Source: Allorhizocola rhizosphaerae (GTDB lineage Bacteria; Actinomycetota; Actinomycetes; Mycobacteriales; Micromonosporaceae). Taken from it: 51,844 bases of DNA. Location: the NCBI RefSeq assembly GCF_003426775.1, contig NZ_QJUG01000030.1:1-51844 (forward strand), written 5' to 3'. The translations under genes were made by a program, and so were the position numbers. Positions 35,756-44,719 of the stretch are shown here, piece after piece. How positions within the stretch are numbered: position 1 is the first letter of the stretch; each line of letters starts with the position of its first letter. Below the pieces are notes generated by a model, which was not told the DNA's origin, ran no database searches, and was given only the letters and a program-made list of their open reading frames with translations.

Positions 35756-36030
35756 ACGAGCCGTTGTGGGAGGTGTTCGTGCGGCCGCGGCGTGGGCTGT
35801 CGCACACCCATGTGGGCAGTCTGCACGCACCCGATGCCCGGATGGCCCTGCGCCATGCCCGTGACCTCTATACGCGGCGGCAAGAGGGCGTTTCGATTTG
35901 GGTGGTACCGGCGTCGGAGATCACCGCGTCGAGCCCCGACGAGAAGGACTCGTTCTTCGATCCGGCGGGCGACAAGATCTACCGGCATCCGACGTTCTAC
36001 GAGCTGCCGGAGGGGGTCGAGCACCTGTGA
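35752..36030 (+). CDS. paaB: Phenylacetyl-CoA epoxidase subunit PaaB
   Basis: A 92-aa subunit needed for epoxidase activity, thought to help assemble the PaaA-PaaC pairs. The [43 protein letters not shown] block is diagnostic, followed by [13 protein letters not shown] and [10 protein letters not shown]. It overlaps paaA by 4 nt and paaC by 4 nt (GTGA). Confidence 0.95.
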   Translation: MNEPLWEVFVRPRRGLSHTHVGSLHAPDARMALRHARDLYTRRQEGVSIWVVPASEITASSPDEKDSFFDPAGDKIYRHPTFYELPEGVEHL

Positions 36031-36755
36031 CCGACCCCATGAGCGAGGGCTCGTCCCGAGTGAATCAGCAGGCACGCGTCCCGCAGCGCAGCGGAGGGAC
36101 GCCATTGGAGCTTGCCGATGATGCGCTGATCGCGGCGCAGCGGCTCAGCGAGTGGGTGGCGCGTGCGCCGACGCTGGAGGAGGACGTCGCGCTGACCAAC
36201 ATCGCGCTCGACCAGCTGGGCGTGGCCCGGCTGCTGCTCCAATCGCTGGGCGACGAGGACGAGCTCGCCTACCGAAGGGGTGACGCCGAGTTTCGCAACT
36301 GCCTGCTGGTGGAGTTGCCGTTCGGGCGGGCGCGCGGGGATCTCGACTTCGGCTGGACCGTGGTGTGGCTGCTTTTCCTCGCGGCGGCGCAAAAACTGCG
36401 CTACGAGGCGTGGGACAACGAGGTCGCGGCCAAAGCGGTGAAGGAGTCGGCGTACCACCTCGATCACGCGACACAGTGGGTGATCCGGCTCGGTGATGGG
36501 ACCTCCCTTTCACGCGAGCGGGTGCAGGCGGCCGTCGAGGAGTTGTGGCCGTACACGCACGAGCTGACCGAGGGCATCCGCGACGACTGGCTGTCCATTG
36601 TGGAGCCGGTGTTGAAGGAGGCGACGCTCGTGAAGCCTTCCCATGACACATGGCGGCCATCCGGCGGGCGCAGCGGGCGGCACACCGAGCACCTGAGTTA
36701 CGTGCTCGCTGAGATGCAGGCGCTGCATCGGGCGCATCCGGGGGTGCAGTGGTGA
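36027..36755 (+). CDS. paaC: Phenylacetyl-CoA epoxidase subunit PaaC
   Basis: A 242-aa structural subunit with a ferritin-like fold that pairs with PaaA. Conserved blocks are DDALIAAQRLSEWVARAPTLEEDVALTNIALDQLGVARLL, LVELPFGRARGDLDFGWTVV, KESAYHLDHATQWVIRLGDGT and HTEHLSYVLAEMQALHRAHPGVQW. Residues 5-28 (MSEGSSRVNQQARVPQRSGG onward) are not part of the family: they are encoded by the dispersed 72-bp repeat also found at the start of btuF. The GTG at 36027 gives a 4-nt overlap with paaB; the ATG at 36039 begins the repeat and is an alternative start. Confidence 0.93.
   Translation: MTDPMSEGSSRVNQQARVPQRSGGTPLELADDALIAAQRLSEWVARAPTLEEDVALTNIALDQLGVARLLLQSLGDEDELAYRRGDAEFRNCLLVELPFGRARGDLDFGWTVVWLLFLAAAQKLRYEAWDNEVAAKAVKESAYHLDHATQWVIRLGDGTSLSRERVQAAVEELWPYTHELTEGIRDDWLSIVEPVLKEATLVKPSHDTWRPSGGRSGRHTEHLSYVLAEMQALHRAHPGVQW
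36039..36110 (+). repeat. Dispersed 72-bp repeat, copy 2 (inside paaC)
   Basis: Ungapped match to copy 1 at 25233-25304 (60 of 72 identical), read in the same frame from its ATG. It supplies most of the extra N-terminus of PaaC. Confidence 0.8.
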
Positions 36756-37183
36756 CCCCCTATGACGTGGTGTCGAAGGTGGTGGATCCCGAGCTGCGGG
36801 TGGTGACCATTGCGGAGCTGGGCATCCTGCGAGACGTGGCGCAGGAAGGCGCGCGCGTGGTCGTGACGATCACACCGACGTACTCCGGATGCCCGGCGAT
36901 GGACGCGATCCGCGAAGACATCCGCAAGGCGTTGGCGCGTAAGGGGTTCGATGACGTGGCGGTGGTGACCAAGCTGAGCCCGGCGTGGTCCACCGACATG
37001 ATCACCCCTGCCGGGCACGAGGCGCTGCACCGGGCCGGGATCGCGCCGCCCGGGTCGACCGCCTGCCCGCACTGCGACTCGGCCAAGACGCTGCAGATCA
37101 GCCGCTACGCGAGCACGCCGTGCCAGGCGCTGCGCCGGTGCCTGGGCTGCGCCGAGCCGTTCAACGCGGTGAAGACGCTATGA
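36752..37183 (+). CDS. paaD: PaaD, Fe-S assembly-type factor of the epoxidase
   Basis: A 143-aa protein of the DUF59/MIP18 family with a C-terminal zinc-ribbon-like part. The N-terminal DUF59 shows VDPELRVVTIAELGILRDV and TPTYSGCPAMDAIREDI; the C-terminus has CPHCDS and CLGCAEPF. PaaD is thought to mature the metal centres of the epoxidase or PaaE. The GTG at 36752 overlaps the paaC stop (GTGA); another GTG lies one codon earlier. Confidence 0.93.
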   Translation: MTPYDVVSKVVDPELRVVTIAELGILRDVAQEGARVVVTITPTYSGCPAMDAIREDIRKALARKGFDDVAVVTKLSPAWSTDMITPAGHEALHRAGIAPPGSTACPHCDSAKTLQISRYASTPCQALRRCLGCAEPFNAVKTL

Positions 37184-38226
37184 GGAGCGTGTTCCACGAC
37201 CTAGAGGTGTCCGATGTGGAGCGTCTGACGCCGGTGTCGGTCGCGTTGACCCTGCGCGTGCCGCAGGAGCTGCGCGGCACGTTCGCGTTCAAGCCGGGGC
37301 AGCACCTGACCTTTCGTGACGGCGAGCTGCGCCGGTCGTACTCGATCTGTTCCACGCCGAGCGATCTGGCCGACAGGGGCGTGTTGCGGGTGGGCGTCAA
37401 GCGCGTGCCCACCGGAGTCTTCTCGACCAGGGCGCAGGAGCTGCGGCCCGGTGACGTGCTGTCGGTCCTGCCACCGCTCGGGCACTTCACCACGGCGGTC
37501 GATCCGGCGCGGGCGCGGCGCTACGCGGCCATCGTGGCCGGATCGGGCGTCACGCCTGTGCTTTCCCTTGTGGCGACGGTGCTTGCGGTCGAGCGGGGCA
37601 GCACGTTCACGGTCATCTGCGGCAACCGCGGCGCGGCCGAGGTCATGTTCGCCGACGCGCTGGCCGAGCTCAAAGACCGGTACCCGCAAAGAATGCAAAT
37701 AATCCACGTCTTGTCCCGGGAGAGCCAGCCGAGCGACCTTCTCTCCGGAAGGCTTGATACGCAACGGATTTGCGAGCTCATCAAGGCGCTCGGGCTGGAG
37801 GAGACCGAGGAGTGGTTCCTGTGCGGGCCGCTGGGCGTCGTGCGGTCGGCCAAGGAGGCGCTGGCGCAGACGGGCGCGAGCGGGCGCGTGCACACCGAGC
37901 TGTTCCACGCCGAGGAGACCGCGCCGGTGGCGGTGCCGGCCGGCGGGCCGACGGTCAACGTGCGCATCGTCCTGGACGGACGGTCGACGGAGTTCGCGAT
38001 GGAGCGGGGCGAGCGGGTGCTCGACGCGGCCCTGCGGCACCGCGGCGAGCTTCCGTTCGCGTGCAAGGGCGGGGTGTGCTCGACGTGCCGGGCCAAGCTG
38101 GTGGCGGGCACCGTACAGATGGCGGCGAACTGGGCGCTCGAACCGGACGAGCTGGCCGCCGGCTATGTCCTGACGTGTCAGTCCATGCCCACCAGCGACC
38201 AGCTCGCCCTCGACTACGACGCCTAG
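37180..38226 (+). CDS. paaE: PaaE, oxidoreductase subunit of the epoxidase
   Basis: A 348-aa reductase passing electrons from NAD(P)H to PaaA. The FAD-binding part has RRSYSICSTP, the nucleotide domain has GSGVTPVLSLVATVL and WFLCGPLGVV, and the C-terminal plant-type ferredoxin domain has CKGGVCSTC with a fourth Cys in LTCQS, for the [2Fe-2S] cluster. Length fits PaaE. It ends the operon and overlaps paaD by 4 nt. Confidence 0.95.
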   Translation: MRSVFHDLEVSDVERLTPVSVALTLRVPQELRGTFAFKPGQHLTFRDGELRRSYSICSTPSDLADRGVLRVGVKRVPTGVFSTRAQELRPGDVLSVLPPLGHFTTAVDPARARRYAAIVAGSGVTPVLSLVATVLAVERGSTFTVICGNRGAAEVMFADALAELKDRYPQRMQIIHVLSRESQPSDLLSGRLDTQRICELIKALGLEETEEWFLCGPLGVVRSAKEALAQTGASGRVHTELFHAEETAPVAVPAGGPTVNVRIVLDGRSTEFAMERGERVLDAALRHRGELPFACKGGVCSTCRAKLVAGTVQMAANWALEPDELAAGYVLTCQSMPTSDQLALDYDA

Positions 38227-38289
38227 TCGTCAGCGGAGGAACCGGGTTTCGTAGAAGCGTGGACGGCCATCCATATAGAGCAGCCAGGC

Positions 38290-39096
38290 TCAAGTCCTAA
38301 GCGGATGTTTTGTGAAGAACTCCCAGATAAGCTTGCCGGCGTCGGCGGGCCAGGTGTGACCCATCCGGGTCACGGAGTAGACGACGTGTTCGGTGCCGCC
38401 CGCGCAGGTGGTCGTGTAGATGTGGGTCGGGCCGCCCTCCATCGTGATGCTGGTGACCTTCTCGTCGGTGCAGCCCGCGGCCTTGGCCCAGTTGTCGTTG
38501 GTCGGCGTCCATGTTTGCGCGAGCCTGTCCTGGCCGCCCTGAAACGTCAGCAGCGAGACCGGCTTGGGCAGTGGCCGGTCGCTCGCCCCCGTGCCGGCGA
38601 CCGGCGCCACCGAACCAAACCGGCCGGGCAGCTTCTCGGCTATCTCGTAGACGACATTGGCGCCGCGGAAGAAGCCGCTGGCATGCACCCGCTTGGGATC
38701 CACGCCCCACAGGCGCGTGATGTGGTCGATCAGCTCGCCGACCGCCTCGGGCAGCGAGGTCTGATCCGGATACACCACGAGGAATCCGTTCGCGTCGGCC
38801 ACCTCGTTCATGCCGCTCACCTTCGGCATGTCGGCCGCTGTCCCCGGTTGACCATGAAAAACCATGACGAGGGGGTACGCGTTGCCGCGCGCATAGTTCG
38901 GCGGCGCGTGCAGGAGATATCTGCGAACCGTGCCCTTGGAGTCGGTGAAGGCGCCCACATGGTCGCCGGGGGCGGGAGTCTCCGCTTTTGCTTGCGGCGC
39001 TTGCGATGTGGGCGTCACGGCGGGGCCGGATGGGCCGGACGGCGTCGAGCAGCCGGCCGCGAGCGCGAGCACGGCCAGGATCGGGGTGAGCCTCAT
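38290..39096 (-). CDS. Esterase/PHB-depolymerase-like lipoprotein without its serine
   Basis: A 268-aa lipoprotein (lipobox AAGC, Cys16) of the LpqC/feruloyl-esterase/PHB-depolymerase alpha/beta-hydrolase family. Conserved blocks are YPLVMVFHGQPG (oxyanion loop), VYPDQTS, VDPKRVHASGFFRGANVVYEIA, GGQDRLA and VTRMGHTWP (acid and His positions). The nucleophile elbow, normally GxSxGA as in GFSNGA, reads GFFRGA: the Ser is replaced by Phe and the next residue by Arg. It may therefore bind rather than cleave its ligand. The ATG at 39096 has TAAGTT 7 nt upstream, inside a PadR-type operator. It is divergent from a PadR gene. Confidence 0.85.
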   Translation of the reverse strand: MRLTPILAVLALAAGCSTPSGPSGPAVTPTSQAPQAKAETPAPGDHVGAFTDSKGTVRRYLLHAPPNYARGNAYPLVMVFHGQPGTAADMPKVSGMNEVADANGFLVVYPDQTSLPEAVGELIDHITRLWGVDPKRVHASGFFRGANVVYEIAEKLPGRFGSVAPVAGTGASDRPLPKPVSLLTFQGGQDRLAQTWTPTNDNWAKAAGCTDEKVTSITMEGGPTHIYTTTCAGGTEHVVYSVTRMGHTWPADAGKLIWEFFTKHPLRT

Positions 39097-39113
39097 ATGT
39101 CAGAACTTACATA
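39096..39113. promoter_or_regulatory. PadR-type operator over the esterase-like -10
   Basis: TATGT-N8-ACATA is a perfect 5-bp-arm palindrome with the ATGT-N8-ACAT PadR spacing. It covers the minus-strand -10 TAAGTT (39104-39109) of the esterase-like gene and touches its start codon. Confidence 0.6.
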
Positions 39114-39140
39114 GTGGGCCCGTGGTGATGTCAACCCACG

Positions 39141-39146
39141 TAGGCT
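39141..39146 (+). promoter_or_regulatory. -10 box (TAGGCT), leaderless padR
   Basis: TAGGCT is followed by 7 nt and the GTG at 39154. No Shine-Dalgarno is present. Confidence 0.55.
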
Positions 39147-39153
39147 GTCTGAT

Positions 39154-39705
39154 GTGTCCACGCTCGGGTATGCGCTGCTGTCGCTGCTGACGCGTGGGCC
39201 CGCGACCGGGTACGAGCTGACCCGGCGGATGAAGCGGCCGATCGGGCACTTCTGGGTGGCCAACCACAGCCAGATCTATCCGGAGCTGGCCCGGCTCACC
39301 GAGGCCGGGCACGTCGAGGTGCACGAGGAGGCCGGGCCGGGGCCGCGCGCCAAGAAGACATACACGATCACCGGGTCGGGCCGGCGCGCGCTGGCCGAGT
39401 GGCTGCCGCAGCCGCCCGCGTTCACGCCGCGCAGCGAGGTGGCGCTGAAGGCCTATGCGGTTGGCGCCGCCGATCCGGCGCGGATGGCGGTGCTGTACGA
39501 GGAGGTCGCGGCCGATGCGCTCGCCAAGGCGGCCGTGTTCGAGCGGGAGCTCGGCGAGCTGGAGGATGATCCAGGTCACCCCAACTTCGGCAACTATGCG
39601 GCGTTGCGGCTGGGTATCGAATCGCAGCGCGGCCTCTCCGCCTGGGCCTCGTGGTTGGCGTCGCGCCTGCGCAAGTACGCTGGCGAGCATGACGGCGCTG
39701 ATTGA
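39154..39705 (+). CDS. PadR-family transcriptional regulator
   Basis: A 183-aa PadR regulator. Residues 1-85 form the winged helix: STLGYALLSLLTRGPATGYELTRRMKRPIGHFWVANHSQIYPELARLTEAGHV and the wing KKTYTITGSGRRAL. The C-terminal half is a helical dimerisation domain of the Vir_act_alpha_C type (SEVALKAYAVG onward). It is divergent from the esterase-like lipoprotein gene and probably represses it through the TATGT-N8-ACATA site. Its last 17 nt overlap the start of mqnC. Confidence 0.88.
   Translation: MSTLGYALLSLLTRGPATGYELTRRMKRPIGHFWVANHSQIYPELARLTEAGHVEVHEEAGPGPRAKKTYTITGSGRRALAEWLPQPPAFTPRSEVALKAYAVGAADPARMAVLYEEVAADALAKAAVFERELGELEDDPGHPNFGNYAALRLGIESQRGLSAWASWLASRLRKYAGEHDGAD
39676..39681 (+). 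promoter_or_regulatory. -10 box (TACGCT) of mqnC inside padR
   Basis: TACGCT lies 7 nt before the ATG at 39689, within the padR coding sequence. This predicts a leaderless mqnC transcript independent of padR read-through. Confidence 0.5.
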
Positions 39706-40831
39706 TGACATCCTGCAGCGGGCTGCCGACGATGGGCGGATCTCCGATGAGGAAGCCCTGCTCCTCTACACGGACGCGCCGTTTCATGCGCTGGGCGAGG
39801 CGGCCGACGCGGTGCGGCGCCGCCGGTACCCCCAAGGAATCGTCACCTATCTCATCGACCGAAACATCAATTACACCAACGTCTGCGTCACGGCCTGCAA
39901 GTTCTGCGCGTTCTACCGGGCGCCGAAGCACGCGGAGGGTTGGAGCCACGACCTCGACGAGATCCTGCGGCGGTGCGGCGAGGCGGTGGAGCTCGGCGCG
40001 ACGCAGGTGATGCTGCAGGGCGGGCACCATCCGGACTACGGAGTGGACTATTACGTCGAGTTGTTCTCGGCCGTGAAGCGGGCCTACCCCCAGCTGGTGA
40101 TCCACTCCATCGGGCCGTCGGAGATCCTGCACATGGCCAAGGTCAGCGGCGTGTCCATCGAGGACGCGATCAAGGCGATCAAGGAGGCCGGGCTGGACTC
40201 GATCGCGGGCGCGGGCGCCGAGATGCTGCCCGACCGCCCGCGCAAAGCCATTGCGCCGCTTAAGGAGTCGGGGGCGCGTTGGCTGGAGGTGATGGAGGTC
40301 GCGCACCACCTCGGCGTCGAGTCGACCGCCACCATGATGATGGGGACGGGCGAGACCAACGCCGAGCGGATCGAGCACATGCGCATGATCCGCGACGTGC
40401 AGGACCGCACGGGAGGGTTCCGGGCATTCATCCCGTGGACCTACCAACCGGAAAACAACCACCTCAAGGGCAGGACTCAGGCGACCTCCCTGGAATACCT
40501 GCGGTTGATCGCGGTGGCGCGGCTGTTCTTCCACAACGTCGCGCACCTGCAGGCGTCGTGGCTCACCACCGGCAAAGACGTCGGCCAGCTCGCCCTGCAC
40601 ATGGGCGTGGACGACCTCGGCTCGATCATGTTGGAGGAAAACGTCATCTCCTCGGCGGGCGCCAAACACCGATCCAACCTGATGGATCTGGTGCACCTCA
40701 TCCGCAGCGCGGGGCGGATTCCAGCCCAGCGCGACACCCTCTACAACCATCTGACCGTGCACTGGACTCCCGACGACGACCCGACCGACGACCGCGTAAC
40801 GTCTCACTTCTCGTCGATAGTGAACGTTTGA
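39689..40831 (+). CDS. mqnC: Cyclic dehypoxanthinyl futalosine synthase MqnC
   Basis: A 380-aa radical SAM enzyme that cyclises dehypoxanthine futalosine in the futalosine menaquinone pathway. The cluster motif is [10 protein letters not shown] (CxxxCxxC) near residues 68-75. Other family blocks are [59 protein letters not shown] and [15 protein letters not shown]. It is followed with a one-base overlap (TGATG) by the menaquinone methyltransferase gene, so the two are one operon. Confidence 0.94.
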   Translation: MTALIDDILQRAADDGRISDEEALLLYTDAPFHALGEAADAVRRRRYPQGIVTYLIDRNINYTNVCVTACKFCAFYRAPKHAEGWSHDLDEILRRCGEAVELGATQVMLQGGHHPDYGVDYYVELFSAVKRAYPQLVIHSIGPSEILHMAKVSGVSIEDAIKAIKEAGLDSIAGAGAEMLPDRPRKAIAPLKESGARWLEVMEVAHHLGVESTATMMMGTGETNAERIEHMRMIRDVQDRTGGFRAFIPWTYQPENNHLKGRTQATSLEYLRLIAVARLFFHNVAHLQASWLTTGKDVGQLALHMGVDDLGSIMLEENVISSAGAKHRSNLMDLVHLIRSAGRIPAQRDTLYNHLTVHWTPDDDPTDDRVTSHFSSIVNV

Positions 40832-41520
40832 TGAGGGCCGACTTGGACAAGGAACCCAACGAGATCGCCGCGATGTTCGACGGCGTGGCGGAGAAGTACG
40901 ACCTGACCAACACCGTGCTGTCGTTCGGGCAGGACCGGTCGTGGCGCAAGTCCACGCGGGCCGCGCTGAAGCCGCAGCCGGGCGAGCGCGTGCTCGACCT
41001 CGGCGCGGGCACCGGAGTGTCCACGCAGGAGCTTGCCCGCTCGGGCGCGTCCGTCATCGGCGTCGACATCTCCCTCGGCATGCTCGCCGTGGGCCGGCGC
41101 ACCCGCCCGTCGGTGCACCTGGTCGCGGGCGACGCGCTCGCGCTTCCGTTCGCCGACAACACGTTCGACGCGGTGACCACGGCCTTCGTGCTGCGCAACG
41201 TGGCCAACACCCCGGCCGCGCTGCGCGAGCTGGCCCGGGTCACCAAGCCGGGCGGGCGCATGGTGATCTGCGAGTTCTCGCATCCCACCAACGCCCTGTT
41301 CCGGACGGCCTATCTGCAATACCTCATGCGGTCGCTGCCGGCCGTGGCCAAGCGGGTGTCCAGCAATCCGGAGGCATACGTCTATCTGGCGGAGTCCATC
41401 CGATCCTGGCCCGATCAGCGCCAGCTGTCCACGATCATCGGGGAGAACGGCTGGACCAAGGTGGGCTGGCGCAACCTCACCGGCGGCATCGTCGCCCTGC
41501 ACCGTGCCACCCGGCGGTGA
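40831..41520 (+). CDS. menG: Demethylmenaquinone methyltransferase UbiE/MenG
   Basis: A 229-aa SAM-dependent methyltransferase catalysing the final ring methylation of demethylmenaquinone. It shows [25 protein letters not shown], the SAM loop [45 protein letters not shown] and the C-terminal GGIVALH. These are UbiE/MenG/COQ5 signatures and length is normal. Coupling with mqnC places two menaquinone steps in one transcript. Confidence 0.93.
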   Translation: MRADLDKEPNEIAAMFDGVAEKYDLTNTVLSFGQDRSWRKSTRAALKPQPGERVLDLGAGTGVSTQELARSGASVIGVDISLGMLAVGRRTRPSVHLVAGDALALPFADNTFDAVTTAFVLRNVANTPAALRELARVTKPGGRMVICEFSHPTNALFRTAYLQYLMRSLPAVAKRVSSNPEAYVYLAESIRSWPDQRQLSTIIGENGWTKVGWRNLTGGIVALHRATRR

Positions 41521-41645
41521 ACCAATAGGTCAGCCCAATACACGCATTGGCTGATTTGACCATTCCGATATTTTTGAACGCCTCTTAGGCTCCGCACGTG
41601 GACTGAACGTGTCCACGAAAGGCAGAGCACAGGGAGGTTCGCAAA

Positions 41646-44627
41646 GTGTCATTATCGCTGTCGGCCGGGGCAAGACACCCGGCCCGAAGCGCACTAGCCA
41701 CCGCGGTGATGACCGCACTCGTGGTGGCGACAGCCGGCAGTGCACAGGCGACTGCGCCTGCCGCACCGCAGGCCGCCCAGCTCTACATCGTCCAGACCGC
41801 CGGAGACCCGATCGCCGGATACAGGGGAGGCGTCGCGGGCCTGTCCGCGACGAAACCGGCGACGGGCCAGCGGGTCGATGTCAACACGGCTGCGGCCAAG
41901 GCCTACCGGCAACACCTGAAGGCACAGCACGACCGTGTGCTGCGCGCTGCGGGCGCCGACCCGAAGCAGAAGATTGACGATTTCGCCGTCGTGTTCAACG
42001 GCTTCGGGGCCAAGCTCACCGGTGTGCAGGCGGCCAAGCTCGCCAAGGACCCGGCCGTGGTGAAGGTCTGGAAGAACGAGGTACGCAAGCTCGACACCAT
42101 CTCCACGCCCCAGTTCCTCGGGCTGGAGGGCGGATCGGGCGCGTGGCAAAGGCAGTTCGGCGGCCAGGCGCGCGCCGGCGAAGGCGTGATCGTCGGGGTC
42201 ATCGACACGGGCTTCTGGCCCGAGATCCCCTCGTTCGCGCCGCTGCCCGAGCCTCGGCCGGACGCGGCGGTGATCGCGTCGAAGTGGCACGGCACCTGCG
42301 ACGCCGGCGTGACCAACCCGGTGACGTGCAACAACAAGGTGCTGGGCGCTCGCTGGTACAACGACAGCGGGCTGAGCGCCGAGTGGGAGTCGCTGTCGCC
42401 GCGCGACGACGACAGTCACGGCTCGCACACCGCCTCGACCGCCGCCGGCAACGGCCCCGTCGACGCGGTCATCAACGGCGTGACGGTGGGCAAGGCGTCG
42501 GGCATGGCCCCGGCGGCACGCCTGTCCATCTACAAGATCTGTTGGGCCGACGGGTGTGGCACGCTCGACGCGGTCAACGCGATCGATGACGCGATCGCCG
42601 ACGGTGTCGACGTGCTCAACTACTCGATCTCCGGTTCGCGTACGTCCGTGCTGGACCCGGTCGAGGTGGCGTTCCTCAACGCGGCCGACGCCGGGATCTT
42701 CGTGGCCGCGTCGGCGGGCAACTCGGGGCCGGGCGCGAGCACGGTCGCGCACAACTCGCCGTGGCTGACGACCGTCGCGGCGAGCACCCACGACCGCGCC
42801 TTCGCCAAGTCGGTGACGTTGGGCAACGGCACGACGTACACCGGTGTCGGGATAGGACCGGCCGTGCCGTCGTCACCGCTGATCGACTCGGTGAACGCCG
42901 GCCTCGCCGGGGCTCCGGCCAACGAGGTGGAGCTGTGCTACGTCGGCAGGCTCGACCCGGCCAAGGTGACCGGGAAGATCGTGCTGTGCAAGCGCGGCGT
43001 CAACGCGCGCACCGACAAGAGCCGGGCCGTGCGCGACGCGGGCGGGGTCGGCATGATCCTTTACAACGATCCGGACAGCTCGCTCAACGCCGACTTCCAC
43101 TTCGTCCCGACCGTGCACCTGCAGAGCGCGGATGGCTTGGCCATCAAGGCATACGCGGCAGGGGCCGGAGCGACCGCCGCGCAGGGGGCCAGCGTCACGC
43201 AGGTGGGCCGGGCGCCCGAGATGGCGTCCTTCTCGTCTGCGGGGCCCGCGCTGTCGGCAGGTGGCGACCTGCTCAAGCCGGACATCACCGCGCCGGGCGT
43301 CGACGTCATCGCCGGGACCTCGCCGACCGGCAACAACGGCAACCTGTACGGAGCCATTTCCGGGACCTCGATGTCGAGCCCGCACATCGCCGGGCTCGGC
43401 GCACTGATCAAGAGCAAGCACCAGAGCTGGTCGCCCATCTGGATCAAGTCGGCGATGATGACGACGGCGGGCCAGAAGGACAACTCCGGCACGCCCATCC
43501 AGCGGGCCGGGGTCAACGCCAACCCGCTGGACTTCGGCGCCGGGCACGTGACACCGAAGGAGATGTTCGACCCCGGGCTCGTGTACGACTCCGGGTTCGA
43601 CAACTGGGTGCAGTTCATCTGCGGGACCGGGCAGCTGACCGGGCCGACGTGCGACACGTTCGGCAGCGTCGATCCCAGCGATCTCAACTACCCGACGATC
43701 GCGGTCGGCGACCTCGCGGGCAAGCAGACCGTCACCCGCAAGGTGACCAACGTCGGCAAGCACGCGGCGCTCTACACGGCGAAGGTGGAGGCCCCGCCCG
43801 GGTTCACGGTCAAGGTCTCGCCGTCCGTGCTGATCATCCCGAAGGGGAAGACGGCCTCGTTCAAGGTGACGATCACGCGGACGAACGCCCCGCTCGGGCA
43901 GTACGCGTTCGGATCGTTGACGTGGCGGGAGTTCCCCGGTTTCCTTGGGCGCGACCACGAGGTGCGCAGCAACATCGCGGTACGCCCGGTGGCGCTGTCG
44001 GTCGTCGGTGAGACGCACGGCAGCGGCACGAGCGGGTCGTCAACGCTCGCCGTCAAGGCCGGCTACAGCGGCACGCTCACGGCTTCGGCCAACGGGCTGG
44101 TCGCCTCGACGGTGACCACGATTCCGGTCGTGGGCACCGAGCCCGCGTTCAACACGGGCGCACCGGCCGTCGGCCCGGGTGTCGGCCGGACAACGGTCGC
44201 GGTGCCGGCCGGTAGCCAGGTCGCGCGGTTCTCGACGTTCGACGCTGACTACCCGGCGGGTACCGATATAGATCTCTTTGTTTATCAGGCGGGTACCAAT
44301 GTCCTCGTTGGACTGAGTGCGGGCGGCACCGCCGAGGAATCGGTGACGCTGTCCGCAGCCGGCAACTACGACATCTACGTGGTCGCCTTCTCGTTGCCGG
44401 GCGGCGTCCCGGGCGTTGACATCCAACACAACCACTGGATTGTGGGCAGCGGCGCGGCGGGCAACCTCACCGCGACGCCCGCCTCGCAGGCGGTCACGCT
44501 CGGTGGTTCGGCAACCGTCACGGTGGCGTGGAACGGACTCACGGCCGGCGTGCGCTACCTCGGCGTCATCGCGTTCGGCGATGGGACGTCCACCGTGGGC
44601 CGGACCATAGTGTCGGTCGACGGCTGA
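41646..44627 (+). CDS. Secreted subtilisin-like (S8) protease
   Basis: A 993-aa exported serine protease. A signal peptide (residues 1-36) precedes an I9-type propeptide (about 45-155). The S8 domain has Asp in VGVIDTGFWP, His in DSHGSHTASTAAG and Ser in SGTSMSSPHIAG, interrupted by a PA domain (about 420-525). It is followed by an Fn3-like domain (about 690-785), as in plant-type subtilases, and a PPC-like beta-domain at the C-terminus. The GTG at 41646 follows GGGAGG by 8 nt. A TAGGCT box at 41586 probably marks the promoter. It ends before a strong hairpin. The role is probably extracellular protein breakdown. Confidence 0.9.
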   Translation: MSLSLSAGARHPARSALATAVMTALVVATAGSAQATAPAAPQAAQLYIVQTAGDPIAGYRGGVAGLSATKPATGQRVDVNTAAAKAYRQHLKAQHDRVLRAAGADPKQKIDDFAVVFNGFGAKLTGVQAAKLAKDPAVVKVWKNEVRKLDTISTPQFLGLEGGSGAWQRQFGGQARAGEGVIVGVIDTGFWPEIPSFAPLPEPRPDAAVIASKWHGTCDAGVTNPVTCNNKVLGARWYNDSGLSAEWESLSPRDDDSHGSHTASTAAGNGPVDAVINGVTVGKASGMAPAARLSIYKICWADGCGTLDAVNAIDDAIADGVDVLNYSISGSRTSVLDPVEVAFLNAADAGIFVAASAGNSGPGASTVAHNSPWLTTVAASTHDRAFAKSVTLGNGTTYTGVGIGPAVPSSPLIDSVNAGLAGAPANEVELCYVGRLDPAKVTGKIVLCKRGVNARTDKSRAVRDAGGVGMILYNDPDSSLNADFHFVPTVHLQSADGLAIKAYAAGAGATAAQGASVTQVGRAPEMASFSSAGPALSAGGDLLKPDITAPGVDVIAGTSPTGNNGNLYGAISGTSMSSPHIAGLGALIKSKHQSWSPIWIKSAMMTTAGQKDNSGTPIQRAGVNANPLDFGAGHVTPKEMFDPGLVYDSGFDNWVQFICGTGQLTGPTCDTFGSVDPSDLNYPTIAVGDLAGKQTVTRKVTNVGKHAALYTAKVEAPPGFTVKVSPSVLIIPKGKTASFKVTITRTNAPLGQYAFGSLTWREFPGFLGRDHEVRSNIAVRPVALSVVGETHGSGTSGSSTLAVKAGYSGTLTASANGLVASTVTTIPVVGTEPAFNTGAPAVGPGVGRTTVAVPAGSQVARFSTFDADYPAGTDIDLFVYQAGTNVLVGLSAGGTAEESVTLSAAGNYDIYVVAFSLPGGVPGVDIQHNHWIVGSGAAGNLTATPASQAVTLGGSATVTVAWNGLTAGVRYLGVIAFGDGTSTVGRTIVSVDG

Positions 44628-44635
44628 CGCCGACG

Positions 44636-44670
44636 GGTCCCGGCCGTCGGCGGTCACGACGGCCGGGACC
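44636..44670 (+). terminator. Strong hairpin after the protease gene
   Basis: A perfect 13-bp stem (GGTCCCGGCCGTC and complement) with a 9-nt loop starts 9 nt after the stop codon. No T-tract follows, as is common in this GC range. Confidence 0.65.
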
Positions 44671-44694
44671 ACCCCGAACGGGTTTGGCCAGCGT

Positions 44695-44710
44695 TCGAAC
44701 GTGTGTTTGA
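44695..44710 (+). promoter_or_regulatory. LexA/SOS box upstream of the radical SAM gene
   Basis: TCGAAC-GTGT-GTTTGA matches the actinobacterial SOS box TCGAAC-N4-GTTCGA with one change. It ends 10 nt before the GTG at 44720, so LexA would cover the -10 region (TTGAAT, 44707-44712). Confidence 0.65.
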
Positions 44711-44719
44711 ATAGTGGCT

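Noticed and set aside
39422-40807. A 461-codon minus-strand open frame opposite mqnC
   Set aside because: mqnC is unambiguous on the plus strand; the reverse frame is low in information and lacks a start signal.
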